A stretch of 64,000 bases of DNA from Metopolophium dirhodum (taxonomy: Eukaryota; Arthropoda; Insecta; Hemiptera; Aphididae): positions 38,075,558-38,139,557 of the forward strand of contig NC_083566.1 of the NCBI RefSeq assembly GCF_019925205.1. Reading direction: 5' to 3'. The translations under genes were made by a program, and so were the position numbers. The notes beneath the pieces were generated by a model. It did no database searches. It saw only the letters and a program-made list of their open reading frames with translations, and was not told the DNA's origin. Of the stretch, positions 12,241 through 26,014 are shown piece after piece (the stretch's first letter is position 1; each line of letters opens with the position of its first letter).

Positions 12241-12880
12241 TAGTACATGGGTGATGGGTACCTACGTACATTTCTACAGTTGGTTAGGAATATGGATATG
12301 AGTTCTTGTGGCTATTATTTTATGACAACAGATTTTGTAAATGCAAATTGCAGCCATCTCGGTAGATATGTGTGTTCGGGCACATGGTCATGCTGTAGGT
12401 ATGATACCTGCACGGTGGACATGTACATAAAATACGGACAACACTACGCTTTCTGCCAAAATACTTTCAGTTTGCGCAGAGGAAAATTGTCGGGTCCATG
12501 GACCTTCCGGCATACCACTCGAAGGCGGCGATGGGTGTGCGCGAAATTCCGACGTAGATTTGTTGGTGATATTAATAATTTTCTTCTTTTAATTTCCTCT
12601 TGCTAGACGTCCTCTCTGACGTTCGTCGTCCCCCGCCAAAACCTCACCCCCCAACCCCTCCAAAGAGTTATTGCTCGGAACGGTATGTTCACGGGATCAC
12701 GATGGTATGTGGTATAGGGTATAGTGCGTGTGTATATCATATGTATAAACATTTGTGCGTTATAAATTGTAGGGATTGTGTGGCGACGGCGACCGACCGG
12801 TCACGACTCACCGTGACAGGGCACCTCGCCGTGAAACCGCATCGTAATAATATTATCACGAATCTACGTATGATTGTGTA
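12241..12880 (+). other. GC-richer patch with long open frames, function unknown
   Basis: This patch is clearly less AT-rich than its surroundings. It holds the longest open frame in the window (12247-12606, 119 codons, rich in Cys, Arg and Tyr) and a second frame at 12600-12881 beginning with a proline-rich stretch. Neither translation shows a recognisable domain, signal peptide or repeat. GC-richer DNA has fewer stop codons, so the length alone is weak evidence. It could be a promoter or first exon, an alternative exon, or regulatory DNA. Confidence 0.25.
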
Positions 12881-13200
12881 AGGTTAGGAAAGTTCAAATT
12901 AACAACAGTTTTTGATGGACGTAAGAGAAGATTTGAGTGTGTTTCTTTTATTTTTTGATTTGATTGCGTAGTCGTATGACATGCTCTTTACTCTTTAGTA
13001 TATCTATATTATTTATATTATTTATACATTACATAATAGTATACACGCCAGCTATAATACATTACTATTTATTACACAACCGTATATAATAGAATCACCA
13101 TTATTAAGGGACTTTTATTTTTTTTTATCATTATTGTGATCCATTGACATTATAATCATCGTCGTCGGCGTGTTTATCATAATTTTGTATAGAAAAACTA

Positions 13201-13228
13201 AATAATAATAATAATAATAGTAATAATA
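13201..13228 (+). repeat. (AAT)n microsatellite
   Basis: Six near-perfect AAT units followed by AGTAATAATA. Confidence 0.85.
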
Positions 13229-13562
13229 TATAACACGCATAATACTATTATAAATATATCCCATTCGTGCTAGAGATGGCGAATATATTATTATTATTGT
13301 AATAATAACATTATACAAAACATAGCCGAGTAATCCTCCCGCCCGGGATTTTAGAGTGGCTATTTAACATCGGCGGAAATCTCGTAAATAATATTACCGA
13401 TATATACGTATATATTATTATTGTTATTATTATATTATGTTATATACGCCAACACTTGGACCTTTTATACGGTTTTCATGCAAATATTATGCAGAACGCG
13501 CATCGTAATGATGTTGTTATAGGATATCCTATTTTTATTATTTGCTCACCGCCACCGCCGAC

Positions 13563-13607
13563 AACGACGACGACGACGATGATGCCACCGACGACGCCGC
13601 GCGCGCA
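13563..13607 (+). repeat. (ACG)n tract with CG-rich tail
   Basis: AACGACGACGACGACGATGATG followed by CCGACGACGCCGCGCGCGC in the split positions given. It is an unusually CpG-dense spot in this window. Confidence 0.8.
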
Positions 13608-16351
13608 CTTTAAATATAAATAATAATAATATTATATTATTAAAAATATAAAATATAAAACGACGAAACGATTTTTCTTTTTACCCGCGGTTGAGTAAAA
13701 AAAAAAAAAACGAGTTTTTATTAACTCGAGGAAAAGCGCTGCGTTCACGGTTTCCGTATATTATATAAAGTTCAGACATTACATAAAACACCGACCGGGA
13801 TTTACCCGTCGGCGCGGTTAGGGGTGGTGGGTGGCGTGGGTGAAAAAACACGTATGGCAAAACAACAGTAGCTTGTTTACCGCCGCTACGTATACGATAT
13901 ACAATATTATATTATTATATACTCGTGTTATACGTATACGCAATACGAATATTGTGTATATGCATAACTATATATTACGGTTGTTTGGCAGTACCACGAA
14001 CGCGTATATATAATAATATCATGATATTATAATAACACGGTTAGACGCGATTTTATATTTATATATTTTTTTTTCCGGTCGAGCTAAACGGAACGGCGGA
14101 TACGAGGAGCATTTTAATCGCACGAAAGTATATATTATTATTGTATATTATTACTATGTTGTATATACATATACAATATAGGTATACATAATATATTATA
14201 CGCATAACGCACAATATTATGCAAATACGCGTCTCGAGTTTCGCCCGCGCATCCGCACATACTCGCGGCATTCTGTTTTTGACATGTCGAGGTTTCAAGT
14301 ATTTTTCAGTGCAATAATTGTCTGGTTCTTGCTTATCACCAGATAGGTACGCGCGTATAGGTATTCACATAGGAGGTCGATCATCTCGAACGGCACCTTG
14401 TCTATTGCCACATTTGCGTTTGCTATTGTTATACAATGTACATTAATTAATATTAATTTATAATAATAAATTATTTGTTATTCCGCAATGATTATATTTT
14501 TCATATTTATTTTTACTATACATTGAAAATATTGATATAATATTATAATATTATATAATGATTATTTCTTCTTTCTCAGTTCTGATACGTAGAAGTTATA
14601 TATTACTGCAGTCGTAATTCATAGACGAATATAAGATTTTCACACTGTTTTCCACGGGAGCATATTAATATACAATACATTGGATAGACGTCGGTCACGT
14701 GTCGTCTCGTCTAAACAAACCGTTTCGTATTCAGAAAATGATGATTTATGAATTATGATCAATCGTGAGCGTGTGTCCGATGTCTCCACTAGCTGTATTT
14801 GTTGCTATAATATTATACTGACATATTTAAGTATTTGACACTAACTTTAAACATATCTTTTTTATGAAAATTAAAATAATAACAATAATACCTAATGCAA
14901 GTTTTAAACTTAAGTAAGTCACATTTCTACTCAAATAGTCAAGTAAATAAATAATATCTATTTAATAATTATAATATTTCATGACGAATAAGTGTTGGAA
15001 GGCCTGTCAATTAAGCTTATTGTTCAACTCTGTAACAGATGGTTTAATAAAGAATCATGTTAAAAAAATATATAGTAGTATTATAATATACGTACTGTGA
15101 TATGAAACCTATTTACAATTATGACAATACATATATCTAACCTAACTTAGGTTACCTATACCAACATAATACCAAAAAAAAATATATTAATATATGTAAT
15201 GCTTTATTATGCTTTATTACATTTTTTTTAATTAAGTAAATTCATATTCCATTGGCCATTATGTATTTTAGTATTTATATATTAAGCAAATAGATATATT
15301 ATCGGCATAATATGTTAGTTTCTTTTTTAAGACTTTTAAAAATGATATGACTGTTCATATTAAATCACGTACTTAGTACCTATATAGTATACCTATTGAC
15401 ACACTGCGTCACCGTGACATTGAAAAAACTATGAATTTATTATAGATATATAGATTTATGTATACGCGTATAATGTAGATGACTCAAATAATTATGATTT
15501 TATATTTATAATTTATTTAACTGTAGTACCCATAAACAATGGAAAACGCTATTATAGTTACATATTAGTAGCACTTCCGCACTATAAATAAATAAAACCA
15601 TATTCCCTTATAAAAATAAATTTGATTTATTAAAATGTATTGCTGATTAAACAGATTTAACACTTTCATATTCCCATGAAAATACAAAACAAACAAAATA
15701 CTTTACAATATATAATATGCCATCGTCGGTTGTATAATTTATACCAGTTAAACAAATTATAAAGTTTAGAATTATGTTACTAAAATTGCATAAATTGAAT
15801 GGATTGTATTAAAATGCTCTAACTATAGCACCGTTATTTATAATAAAAATTATTTCGATTTACGCAATCTACGACGAAAATACAACACGACTGAACTTCT
15901 CAACTATATTTTATATTTCAACCATATTGAATTCGTCGAAGTTTCCGCAACGGATTTCAGAGGATTCTTCACTCCGTGATTAATCATGTATTTTTTTTTC
16001 TCTTTATCATCACATTCGCTTATTGTTCTTTACGTAAACAGACTGTGTAATAAAAAAAAAAACAATTTAGTTAAAAAAAAAAACAACTACCTACAGCAGA
16101 TTCAATGGTTGATTAATATCAGGCTATCGTATACTGCAAGTTACAGGTATTTATTTGGACATTCGTAAATCAAGTGTATAATATGGTATAATATGGTATA
16201 ATATTATGGTACCTAACTAGAAACTTGACATCATTATACTCGTAACAAGTATATTATGTGCTTTTCCCCTCCGTTTTTTTTCTATCTCTGCACTGGATTA
16301 TAAATATATTATATACATAATATTATACACACGTAATTTGTATGTATGTAT

Positions 16352-16375
16352 ATTACTATTATTATTATTATTATA
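16352..16375 (+). repeat. (ATT)n microsatellite
   Basis: TTACTATTATTATTATTATT-type trinucleotide run. Confidence 0.8.
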
Positions 16376-19300
16376 ATTCTACCGCAGCTTGGCATTACGC
16401 GCAAGTAACCGATGGTTTTGCATGCGGACGGGGAATGCACTGACTACAAACATATTACATATTATATTCATATGTATCATGCGAACACATGAGCAGTTCG
16501 GGCGAATCTATACCCTAGCTATATAATAAGTACGTTGTTTGATTCTGTACATATTATATTATTATAGTAGCCCTATGCATAGGTAAATGTGTATACTGTA
16601 TACATATTTTTTGAATGTCTAGAGAATTCAAAATGGAAAATAACATACCTGGTATTATCATACATGTAGTACCTATATTATAAGTAGTATAAAATATAAA
16701 CTACGTGAAACGTTCGCTCTCTCGTTATCCCTTATAATAACCACCCGCTCTAAAATCGTAGACATTCGTGCGAGCTCGTCCTGACTCCTGACCAACATTT
16801 TTTTAATAGCTGCATCGAAGAAACACATTTGTGTACAAGGTAGTCACTACTCACTAGTCACTAACCGACTAAACGTTATGATTACCTACATATAATTATA
16901 ACGACTCATGAAATCAAACCACCAATATTTTGCCAGGCAGTTGCAGTACAACAGTGATTTAAAATGTTCAGTTATGTGATGATACTATAATATAATTATA
17001 GGTGTATAATATACATGAATATTTTTTTATATTTTTAATCGAGTTTTGCTCCTTTGTACATTTTAAGTAAAACATTTACACGAGAATCAATAACTGTGTC
17101 AATATACACAGCAGAAGTATATACACCGGTTATCCTATTTTCTATGTAATTTTTTATGTCACATCAATACATAATAATCTTGTAAAAGTATTTCACGGGT
17201 ATATTTTATTATTCTCACGAAGGGTAAAGTGTACGTCCCAGGTAGTGTGATGATATCCATAATACCGTAATGGTACGCCTCACTTTTGAAGAAATATTTA
17301 CACACCTTCATTTTCAGCAATTATAGCTCCACAGATCAACTGGTTTAATAATAATTTGATCACACAGAAAACGATTAACTATATAATATCAGGTATGTCA
17401 GTGTATAATATATATTAAATTATTATACTTATTCATAACATGAAAAAAAAATGTTTAATTTTTCTGTTACATTTTTCATCAACTTTGTTTAATTTAGGTA
17501 TCATTCAAAGAAGATTAAAGTTATTTAAAATATTTCTTATTAGGAGTGTAATGATCATTATTTATAATTGTGTTCCATGGCAAACGTATGAGAAGTGTAA
17601 AATGTGTGTGTAAAAAATATATTTATTTTTTTTTTTTATCACGTTAAGCTGTTCATTAGATTATAATTAAAAATCCACGCCTTTTTAAACCACAGAGAAA
17701 AGTATGAATTTTTATAAATAAAATATACTACCATACATACACGCAACTAATGAAATGTTAATACATGTCGTGTATTTTAAAGCCAATTAAGTCTACAATT
17801 TTGTAAAAAAAAAAAGATTGAAAAGTTTCAATACCGACCGTTTTATTTCACAAAGGTAATTTATTCCTCGTTATAACCAAGATAATGATTATAATAAATT
17901 TAAATTAAAAAAAACTACACGTAAATAATAAATTATTTTAAAATGGAATGTCTATGTAAACTTTTTCGATATGTACATTACAAACAGATTACATTGTATT
18001 TGTTCAGGTTTTTTAATGCATGGTGACTAATTTAGGTTATACATTAAATGTAGTGTTTATATACTTTATATAAATGATAAATAATATTATGTGTGTATTT
18101 CTAATCCAGTAATAAATTATGAACAGTAATTTATAGACTATATTCGTGGAAAAGTTTATTTTTTTAGAAATTATAATAACAAATTATTAGCTCATACGAT
18201 ATTGTGAATTTAATTTAATTATAAAACAAAAAGCGATTTGAAAAAAATCTAATTAATATTATTATACAGTGAAACTCTCAGTTTTCGTATTTCAACAAAA
18301 AAAATACGCTAATCTTATAGATTCTATTATACCTAACCTTTCCTAAATAAGCTATTTAACTAACACTGCCACTGATCGAAAAATGTTCGGATTTTCCTAC
18401 CTTAAACGGCGGTGATACAAAGGTACAAAGGTATACAAAAGCACAATAATGTACGAACATACAATACTCATAGATAACCATCTTTCACCATCAAGGACAC
18501 TACACTTCCTCTGTTTTTCAATAGGTACTTATAATTAATTTACTGGAAAGTTAGGAGACATATAATAATTAATTATATTTTAATCAATCTTCACATTTCC
18601 AAAATGTCCAAATAAAGCTAGGTACTATAATCTGGCAACTAAAGATGGACATTGTACATACGAAAATTCTTGTATACTCGGAAATTCCGATTTCATACTT
18701 TGCTGGCAATTTATTATATACATACTTTTTGTGATTAGGTACTGTAACTCAAAATACGCCACGAAAGTGGTTTAACGTGGTGCTTATAGTATACTGAAAA
18801 AATAATCAGCTTGACGATGAAGCAAAGAGGTAGTGTCGAACAATTTGCTAATAAATTCTTATTACTTCGTCAATTTAACACTTTTTGACAGTTGATCGCA
18901 TAAAATCAATTTGAGACTTTGACTTATTTCTTACGTCCCGTCATCAAAGAAAATTAACTCAAAAAAGATGATATTATAATTACTGCAAGTAAAGTATAAT
19001 GTATACGTATCTGTATCTATAAATATACATTATACATATACATTATATATTTATATATCATAAATAATCTGAAGAAGTTTCTATTGTTCTTGTCTATCAT
19101 AGAATTATTTAAAATTACAAAATAATAAATATTTGTTGGTCAAGACGTCAAGTAAAGAAGAAGAGTGGAGAATTCAAAAAAAGGAAAATTTAATGTAAAA
19201 TAAAATTTTTAACAAATTAAAATCTATATAGTGACATGTACATACGTGTGTGAAAGTTACCCATTATGATAAATTCACACTTATTATCGGTTTCTACGCA

Positions 19301-20250
19301 CGTAGGTACTCTTCATAATATAATCAAATCGCTAATATTGAACTCCTTTAAAACGCACTATTATTGGAACCCCTTATTTATTAATTATTGTTAATTATTT
19401 AAAATGTAGGTATAAACACTTAACATTTCAATCAGTATTCATAGTTGAGTAATGCCACAGCAATAATATTATTAGCTACCCTGCAACTGTCAGTCCTCTA
19501 AATAAGACTATTAATGCTATGACTACTAATGGAATAAACACAATTAATAGCTTATTATGCAATATTTTTTGTTAATCATACAAAAGTTGAGCGATAAAAA
19601 TGAAGATATGAAGATATGATTGGTTGCGCATCATCGTATAACATAATAATATATACATACATCACTGACTATAAGTGAGTGGATTAAATAAATTAGACTT
19701 TAGCCGGGAAAAAATTGATTGGATTTTACGGTGTATCATTTAAAAGTTGAAACACAAGAAATTTAACCTAAATTCAAGTCTTTAAACTTTAAAAAAATGT
19801 TCGTGTAATTTTTTTTTTACACTCAAACACAAAATCGCACTTATTATATTATATGGTACCTACAGCGTTGTGAAACATGCGTACATAAATCTCACGATTT
19901 ACGACTCGTGTATAAAAAAAATGTATATTATAAGTATAAGTAGGTATATATAATATAATGTGTACTATATGCGCCCTATACTTTGGGTCTCTGCAATTGC
20001 TGTACGTAAAACAGTCACTAAAACGTTTTTTTTTTTGCAGTAAATTGTTTTTTTACGAACAAGCTGTATATAGTAAGTATATGGTTTTCTTAAAATTACT
20101 TTTAGTTTACAATATTCGTCAGTGCATTTGTCAGATACACATTATAACCAGCTGCACTCGGTTAATTTATTCGTAGATACTTTTAGTTCAAGCCCGAAAC
20201 GTGACGGACAAATTGTATTTTTCTAGTAGGTGTATGTCATTATCGGAATT

Positions 20251-20674
20251 GGTAAATTGGGTCCCAAATGACCTTATCTCGGTAAATCGGGCCTCAGGAA
20301 AAAAAGTAATAGGTAAGGTGAGTCCTGGAAAAAAAAATACTAGGTAAATTGAGTCCCGAAATTGTTCATTCCATTTTTTTAATATCTAATCATCTTTATT
20401 ACTTATTAGAAGTCAAATTTCATAACTATATTATGTCCCAAATAAATATATAGTATAAAATATTAAGTTATTGGTATAAATTGTATAAATAGTATAAATT
20501 AAAATATATGTGTTTATTATAATATTATGTTCTCGGTAAAAACTTGAATGATCGGGCTGAACAAGTAGGTAAGTGGGTTTATAGCCGGGACCCAACTTGC
20601 CTACTACATTTTTTTCCCGGGATTTAACTTACCGCTTTAAAAATATACCCAAATTTTTGCGTACCCAATTTACC
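20251..20674. repeat. Inverted arrangement of a GGTAAATTGGGTCCC-like motif
   Basis: Four direct copies lie on the left: 20251-20265, 20281-20295, 20312-20325 and 20343-20357. One more partial direct copy (GGTAAGTGGGTTT) is at 20568-20580. Three complementary copies lie on the right: 20587-20601, 20616-20633 and 20662-20674. The middle (20360-20560) is AT-rich. The overall pattern is that of a palindromic element with iterated subterminal motifs, as in some MITEs and Foldback-like elements. I could not fix the outer ends or a target duplication. Confidence 0.55.
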
Positions 20675-20690
20675 TAGCCCCATCAATATT

Positions 20691-23600
20691 AATGTGCACG
20701 TGGAATGATCTTATCAATAAAACGAAAGATAGTGAGCAAGACACTACATTTTTAAGTGCGTCTGTTATTACAAAATATGTCCGTTCAACAGTTCAACATT
20801 CTGTACGATTTCAATAAACTAATTAATAATGGGCCGTATCATATCATGTAAAATATGCACTTTAGATAGATTGCGGTGTGTGATACACTTGTACATATGC
20901 AAAACATTACAAAACACACAAACAATGCAATTCATCACGTGTTAATGCCCACAAGTGTGACGGTGGGTTCTATATAAACCGATAACAAAGGACTTTTCAT
21001 TTTCGGTGAAAAAAAAATAATAGAGAAAACCGTTTGAATAAGAACCAGAGGAGAAGTGTTTCGGTGTCAACGAGTTACGCAAAATGCTTAATTCAACGGA
21101 CGTCGACATAAAATAAATTGTTGTTGAACAATACCAGAAATTTTAACTGTTTAGACGGCTGTCCCTTAATAATTGTTTATAATCGATAATGCATACTTTA
21201 TATTATTATATTATGAAACCGTATATTATGTACTTACCGTAGTAATATATATTAATTATGTTTATAATCGTTTTACGCATACGTCGTGCCTACCTTTCGA
21301 TTCAAAACCGCAAAAGGCACAATCGGTCATTAACGCGGAATACCGGGAATGCGAATTGGTACCTACGTACACTCAAAGGGTGGGGATAGGGGTTTCGCTA
21401 AGGTGTACGATTATATTTAATGTACATTTTTTTTGCAACGGACACATTATTATATGCATGGGCCTTGTGCGCACCGATGCACCTTGAAATATTCGATCAA
21501 ATCATATGAACCCATACACGTCCCCCCCCCCCCTAACGAAAAAAACAGAATTTTTGCGTCTATTAAAATGTTTTTTTAAAGGAGACTATACGATGGTTAA
21601 TGTTTTACCTATACTAACTGTATAATACCTAGCGGGTAGAGAGAAATGCTAGTAATTAAATCCATGGCGTGACGAGGGACACATAATATATAATATTCAT
21701 TATACATAATATATAATATATACCGTATATATCATTGTATATGCGAGCCGTCAGGTGTGACTAAATAATTAAATATATAGGCATGTATATTATAGCAGAA
21801 TATTATACCTACTTACGAATAGACGTATAGTTCAATATAATATATTATTATAACCTTACCAATAAGTAACATAAGGCATCATATATAATATAGGTACAGA
21901 CGTTTGCCTGGTTTCAGAAAACAAATACCCCTGAGCCAAGGTTAATAAAGTAGTAGGTACTTAATACATATTTTAACACAATTTACACATGTAATTAAAA
22001 CGTTTTTCGCGTGTTATTAAATAAATATAATATAATAAACAGTTTTTTTAATTTAATTTAATTTTTTTTTTTATGAAAATTATATTTTTTTTGATTTCAA
22101 TGGAGCGTGCTATAGACGAGTGTAAGTTAAAATTTTGCTAATGCGTATAATGTTGTATACATAATTTACTCGTTATAACTATATGTACCTACCTATATAA
22201 ATTGTGAATAGATAGACGTGACATTGAATATTATTACTCCTAAAACTTACTTATTTTACTTTTATACTGACAGTAAATGAAAATGATCTAATGTTATAAT
22301 ACATAAATATATTTAAAAGTAGCATGATGGCTAATTTTGTTCATACCTAAAAAGGCCTATATGAATGACCTATTTATCCAAATATAATTATAAATGTAGG
22401 TACCTAGTTTCAACATTTACAGTATTCTGTATAAACTTACCTACCTACTATGTAAGACAATATTTAATTTATTTTTCACTTAAACAAACAGTAAGTACTA
22501 ATACTTTTTGATTTGATTTTATTTTTGCTCTGTTCAAACAATAATGTACTTTTTATGTGATTTAAAATTTGTAAATTGCAGCGATTGATGAAAATCGAAA
22601 GACTCATTAAAAAGTGACTACATAATTTAAATTCTCAAGATGTAATAAAATATATATTCTATCAGCCACAATATAGTACAAAATAATATTATATTAACAG
22701 TAAATTGCGTTGCCACAATGTCATAATCGTTGTTTGCAAGTATGTGTTAAACATTCCTTTTCATTTTTATTTACTGCTACACTGTTATAAATACAAAATA
22801 ATGATGACGCTACCTAGTATGATTGTGTTTACATTTAGGTAAACACACAGTTTCGTATAATTTATTTTATAATAATTTAGTTGTGATACGTAGGTAACTT
22901 AAACAGTGAATTGCATGAGCAACTAACAAACTGTAACAATAATGTTGTGACATTTAAAAAAATGTTATTTGAAATTGTTAAACTTCACCCAACGCGTTTG
23001 TGTTTACAATGTACTTTGGTACTGATACAACAACGCAATCGATATCATTCGTCGTGTTATAGTGTGACTTTGTTTTTCGTTCACAGACCATAAATCTCAA
23101 GTTCAAATGTTCAGTAATATTATTCTTATTAGAATGGTCTTTGAGTAAAAATTCAACCATATTTATGATTGCGTATTTTATATTCAATTAAAAATCGACC
23201 ATTCAGCAGGTAAAGCTATGAGCATAAGTTAATATTATCGTCATCGGTTTATCGCCTATTACGTAAAAAGTATTTAAAACCGACAGATAAGTATACTGCA
23301 ACGATATTAACTATTATCAGCTACCATGAACTTTTATTGGATCTAATACGGAATTGTAAAAACGATTTTCCCAAAGATTCTGCCGAATATTACGTAAGTA
23401 CACGCACCCGCTCGTTCGTTGTATTCTATTCAAGTGGATACCTCGAGATAAGTATAGAATTCAACAGAAACCTTTATTCATACTTTTATGCATTTTTTAA
23501 AATCTTTTATTGTAAAACAAGACATTATATATATACTTTTATTTTTCGTTCATTAAGCATAATTGTTCGGTTTTTATAAATTTTTACGCATGTAGTCTTG

Positions 23601-24757
23601 AGAAAGAGTGACTTATTACTGACACTTTCATTTACGTATACATTTGATATTGTTTTTGTTAACAAAGTATGTATAGAGTAATCATAATTCTAACAATATA
23701 AATTAAAAACGTATAAAATAATGCATGTTAATTTTAAATTATATTTTATAATGATTCTACAATTTATTATATCTATAAAGAAATCACAATGATGAATCGT
23801 TTAGCAACACCATTAGTGTATTCGACGGCAAGGGGTGCCTAAAAAGAGCCAATTTAAACATAGAAGTATAGAAATACCTATAAAAATCTATAACATAATA
23901 CTATAATAATTGTTAAGTTGAAGTTATTATTTAACTGAAAATTCTACATTAATCGTACACTACATCTCTAGAAAAATGTTTTGAGTGAAATAAAAACTCG
24001 TTTAAATAAATTTCCGATCAAACGTCCCATTTAAATTCGTTGCTGACTAAAATTTGATGATGAATCAATGTATTATTAGTGTACTATTTACCATTCATTC
24101 ATATCTTTTATATAATATGCATTTATGTGTGTATTATTTTGGCAATTTTTATAAAATTTAAACGGTGTAATAATTGTATTTATTGTTCTGGGGATTAATC
24201 ATAAATAATCATACATAACTATATAATTATTAATTACAGTATAACAATAAATAAACATTAACGATTTTGAACGACGTCGATTACGAAATATATTTTTTAG
24301 ATTATTGAAACAATTTTTAATTGTTTTTACGTACATACACATTTTCAAAAAAAAAGTATTTTACTTTCAAATACAAATTTCAATTTAAAAACCACATACA
24401 GTAATATAGTATATTAGGAAAAGTGAAATCGCATGAACATTTTCGGTATTTGTTTTTATTCGTTATACTTCACTTGCCTCAGCGCATGAAAGTAGCGCGT
24501 GTTGAAGTAGGCACCTCTACAATTTAAAAGTAATGATAAATCATCATTTTCTGCTATTTCTTCGACATTCTTTAAACTGATGGCAGTAGTTTTGCCATGT
24601 ACTTATGGAAATCTCGTTGGAAAAAAAACAACGTCTTCAAAATTAGCACTTTGATTCAACTTTGTATCAACAAAAATGCTTTGTTAAACTCTATAAGCAC
24701 CCTTACACAATTCAATTTATTTAAACATTAATGTAAAATATTTGCCTTTAACCTTCA
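20691..24757. other. AT-rich non-coding stretch
   Basis: No supported gene. A 104-codon frame at 21173-21487 (+) has a GC-richer middle (about 21290-21400) but no recognisable domain. A TATA-like site is listed at 20971. A 12-base C run lies at 21522-21533. Confidence 0.4.
20971..20978 (+). promoter_or_regulatory. TATA-box-like site (weak)
   Basis: TATATAAA sits in a locally GC-richer context and is followed by about 100 bases of mixed sequence (20990-21115) containing a tiny ATG frame, as a 5' UTR might. TATA words are common by chance in AT-rich DNA, so this is weak. Confidence 0.12.
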
Positions 24758-24911
24758 CACTCAAAAATTGCCTATACGAATATTAATGTGTCTCGTTTAA
24801 ATAAACTATCAAGTTATCAAGTCATCGAGACATTCGAGTCATTTTTATGCTAAATGTTTTTTTTTTTAAGAAAATCCGCGGTAACTATGGCATAGGCAAT
24901 TTTTTAGAGTG
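24758..24911. mobile_element. Short MITE candidate
   Basis: The left end CACTCAAAAATTGCCTAT (24758-24775) matches the reverse complement of the right end, CACTCTAAAAAATTGCCTAT (24892-24911), with small gaps. The interior of about 115 bases is AT-rich and non-coding, with a T run near 24857-24867. No target duplication could be confirmed, so the superfamily is unknown. Confidence 0.5.
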
Positions 24912-25435
24912 CCCGATTTAAATAAACTAAAAACTAAATGAGCTAGATACTAACTACTTACTCGAAACTTATTCACGACAATTATACACATTGTTTTGCA
25001 AAATACATGGCTCGGTGGTAGTTATTTGAAATATTTATTCGTGTATCCGTCCGTAGAATGAGATAAATTTGAAAATCAACAACTACGTGCATTTACATCA
25101 CACCCGTGTTACTATAATTATGAACGTAATACGTGTTTCACAAAAATGCATATAATATCATACTTGGTCATTATAAACAGTTATTGTATGAGTGGAATGA
25201 ATGACACGCACGTTTGCCGACGACAAGAGGGTTGTTTTGGAAATCTATTGGCGTGTCTAATGCGAAACTCGTATGTTGTGAAGGGAAGAGGAAGAAAAAT
25301 AATAGTGCGCTTATCTGAACACCACCCCAATCTCCCCTAAACACAAAAAAATGAAATAAAATAGAATGCGTCGCATATCCCGCGAGATACAACACTGACA
25401 TTTTCCTTAGTCGGCAGACCGAAGCGGTAATATTT

Positions 25436-25460
25436 CTCTCTCTCTCTCTCTCTTTCTCTC
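25436..25460 (+). repeat. (CT)n microsatellite
   Basis: Nine CT units followed by TTCTCTC. Confidence 0.9.
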
Positions 25461-25499
25461 TTATTATAAAGGCCAACTTCCTACCACCCTTTGGTTTTT

Positions 25500-25690
25500 A
25501 ATTTCATTTTCAACTCTCTGGAGGACTCGACCTTTATACACGGCGGAAAGCAAAGCCGACCGGATTATTAACGTCCCGTTATTGTCGTTGATTGATTGAC
25601 TATATTTCCAATCGACAGCATAGGCGGCTTCGGCCCCTCTGCAGACGTCTATTACCGAGGAACACGTCCGACTCGGGACAACGAGGGACT
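25500..25690. other. GC-richer patch, possible regulatory DNA
   Basis: A compact non-repetitive patch with many CG dinucleotides in AT-rich surroundings. It contains TGATTGATTGAC (25589-25600), which resembles Extradenticle/Hox composite sites, and a TATAAAG on the minus strand near 25531-25537. No long open frame spans it. An enhancer or promoter is possible but not shown. Confidence 0.25.
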
Positions 25691-25846
25691 TCCACCGCTA
25701 AAGTATATATTACATACTATTATGGTAGAAATAGTATATAAGTATATCTAGATATAACTGTGCATATAAGAGTTTGCTGGTCGTTAAGACGCATGCTGCG
25801 GTCGGTCAATGTGGTGTATCTTTCAGTCGTCATTAGGGTCCTATCT

Positions 25847-25861
25847 TATATATATATATAT
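25847..25861 (+). repeat. (TA)n tract
   Basis: Short perfect TA dinucleotide run. Confidence 0.8.
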
Positions 25862-25925
25862 GGTGCGTATATGTGCAATGTACCTACGCATAGGGGGCAG
25901 AGTTTTGGGGATGAGAGGTAAAAGA

Positions 25926-26014
25926 CAACTACTACTACTACTTCTAATACAACTACAACTATAGTATACTTCTATTGCTACTACAACTACTAGCTACTTC
26001 AGCTGCTACTACTA
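25926..26014 (+). repeat. Imperfect (ACT)n microsatellite
   Basis: Interrupted ACT/CTA units across about 90 bases, including ACTACTACTACTACTTC and later GCTGCTACTACT. Confidence 0.8.

Larger units (their letters stand above)
12881..20220. other. Long AT-rich non-coding stretch
   Basis: No supported gene. It contains AAT and ACG simple repeats (listed), GC-richer patches at about 13480-13620, 13790-13870 and 14060-14290, and a short tandem GGTATAATAT at 16185-16210. Open frames of 60-79 codons here translate simple sequence and show no domain. Confidence 0.45.

Noticed and set aside
25171..25476. 101-codon minus-strand frame
   Set aside because: Its start reads the CT tract (REKERERERE-type) and no domain is visible.
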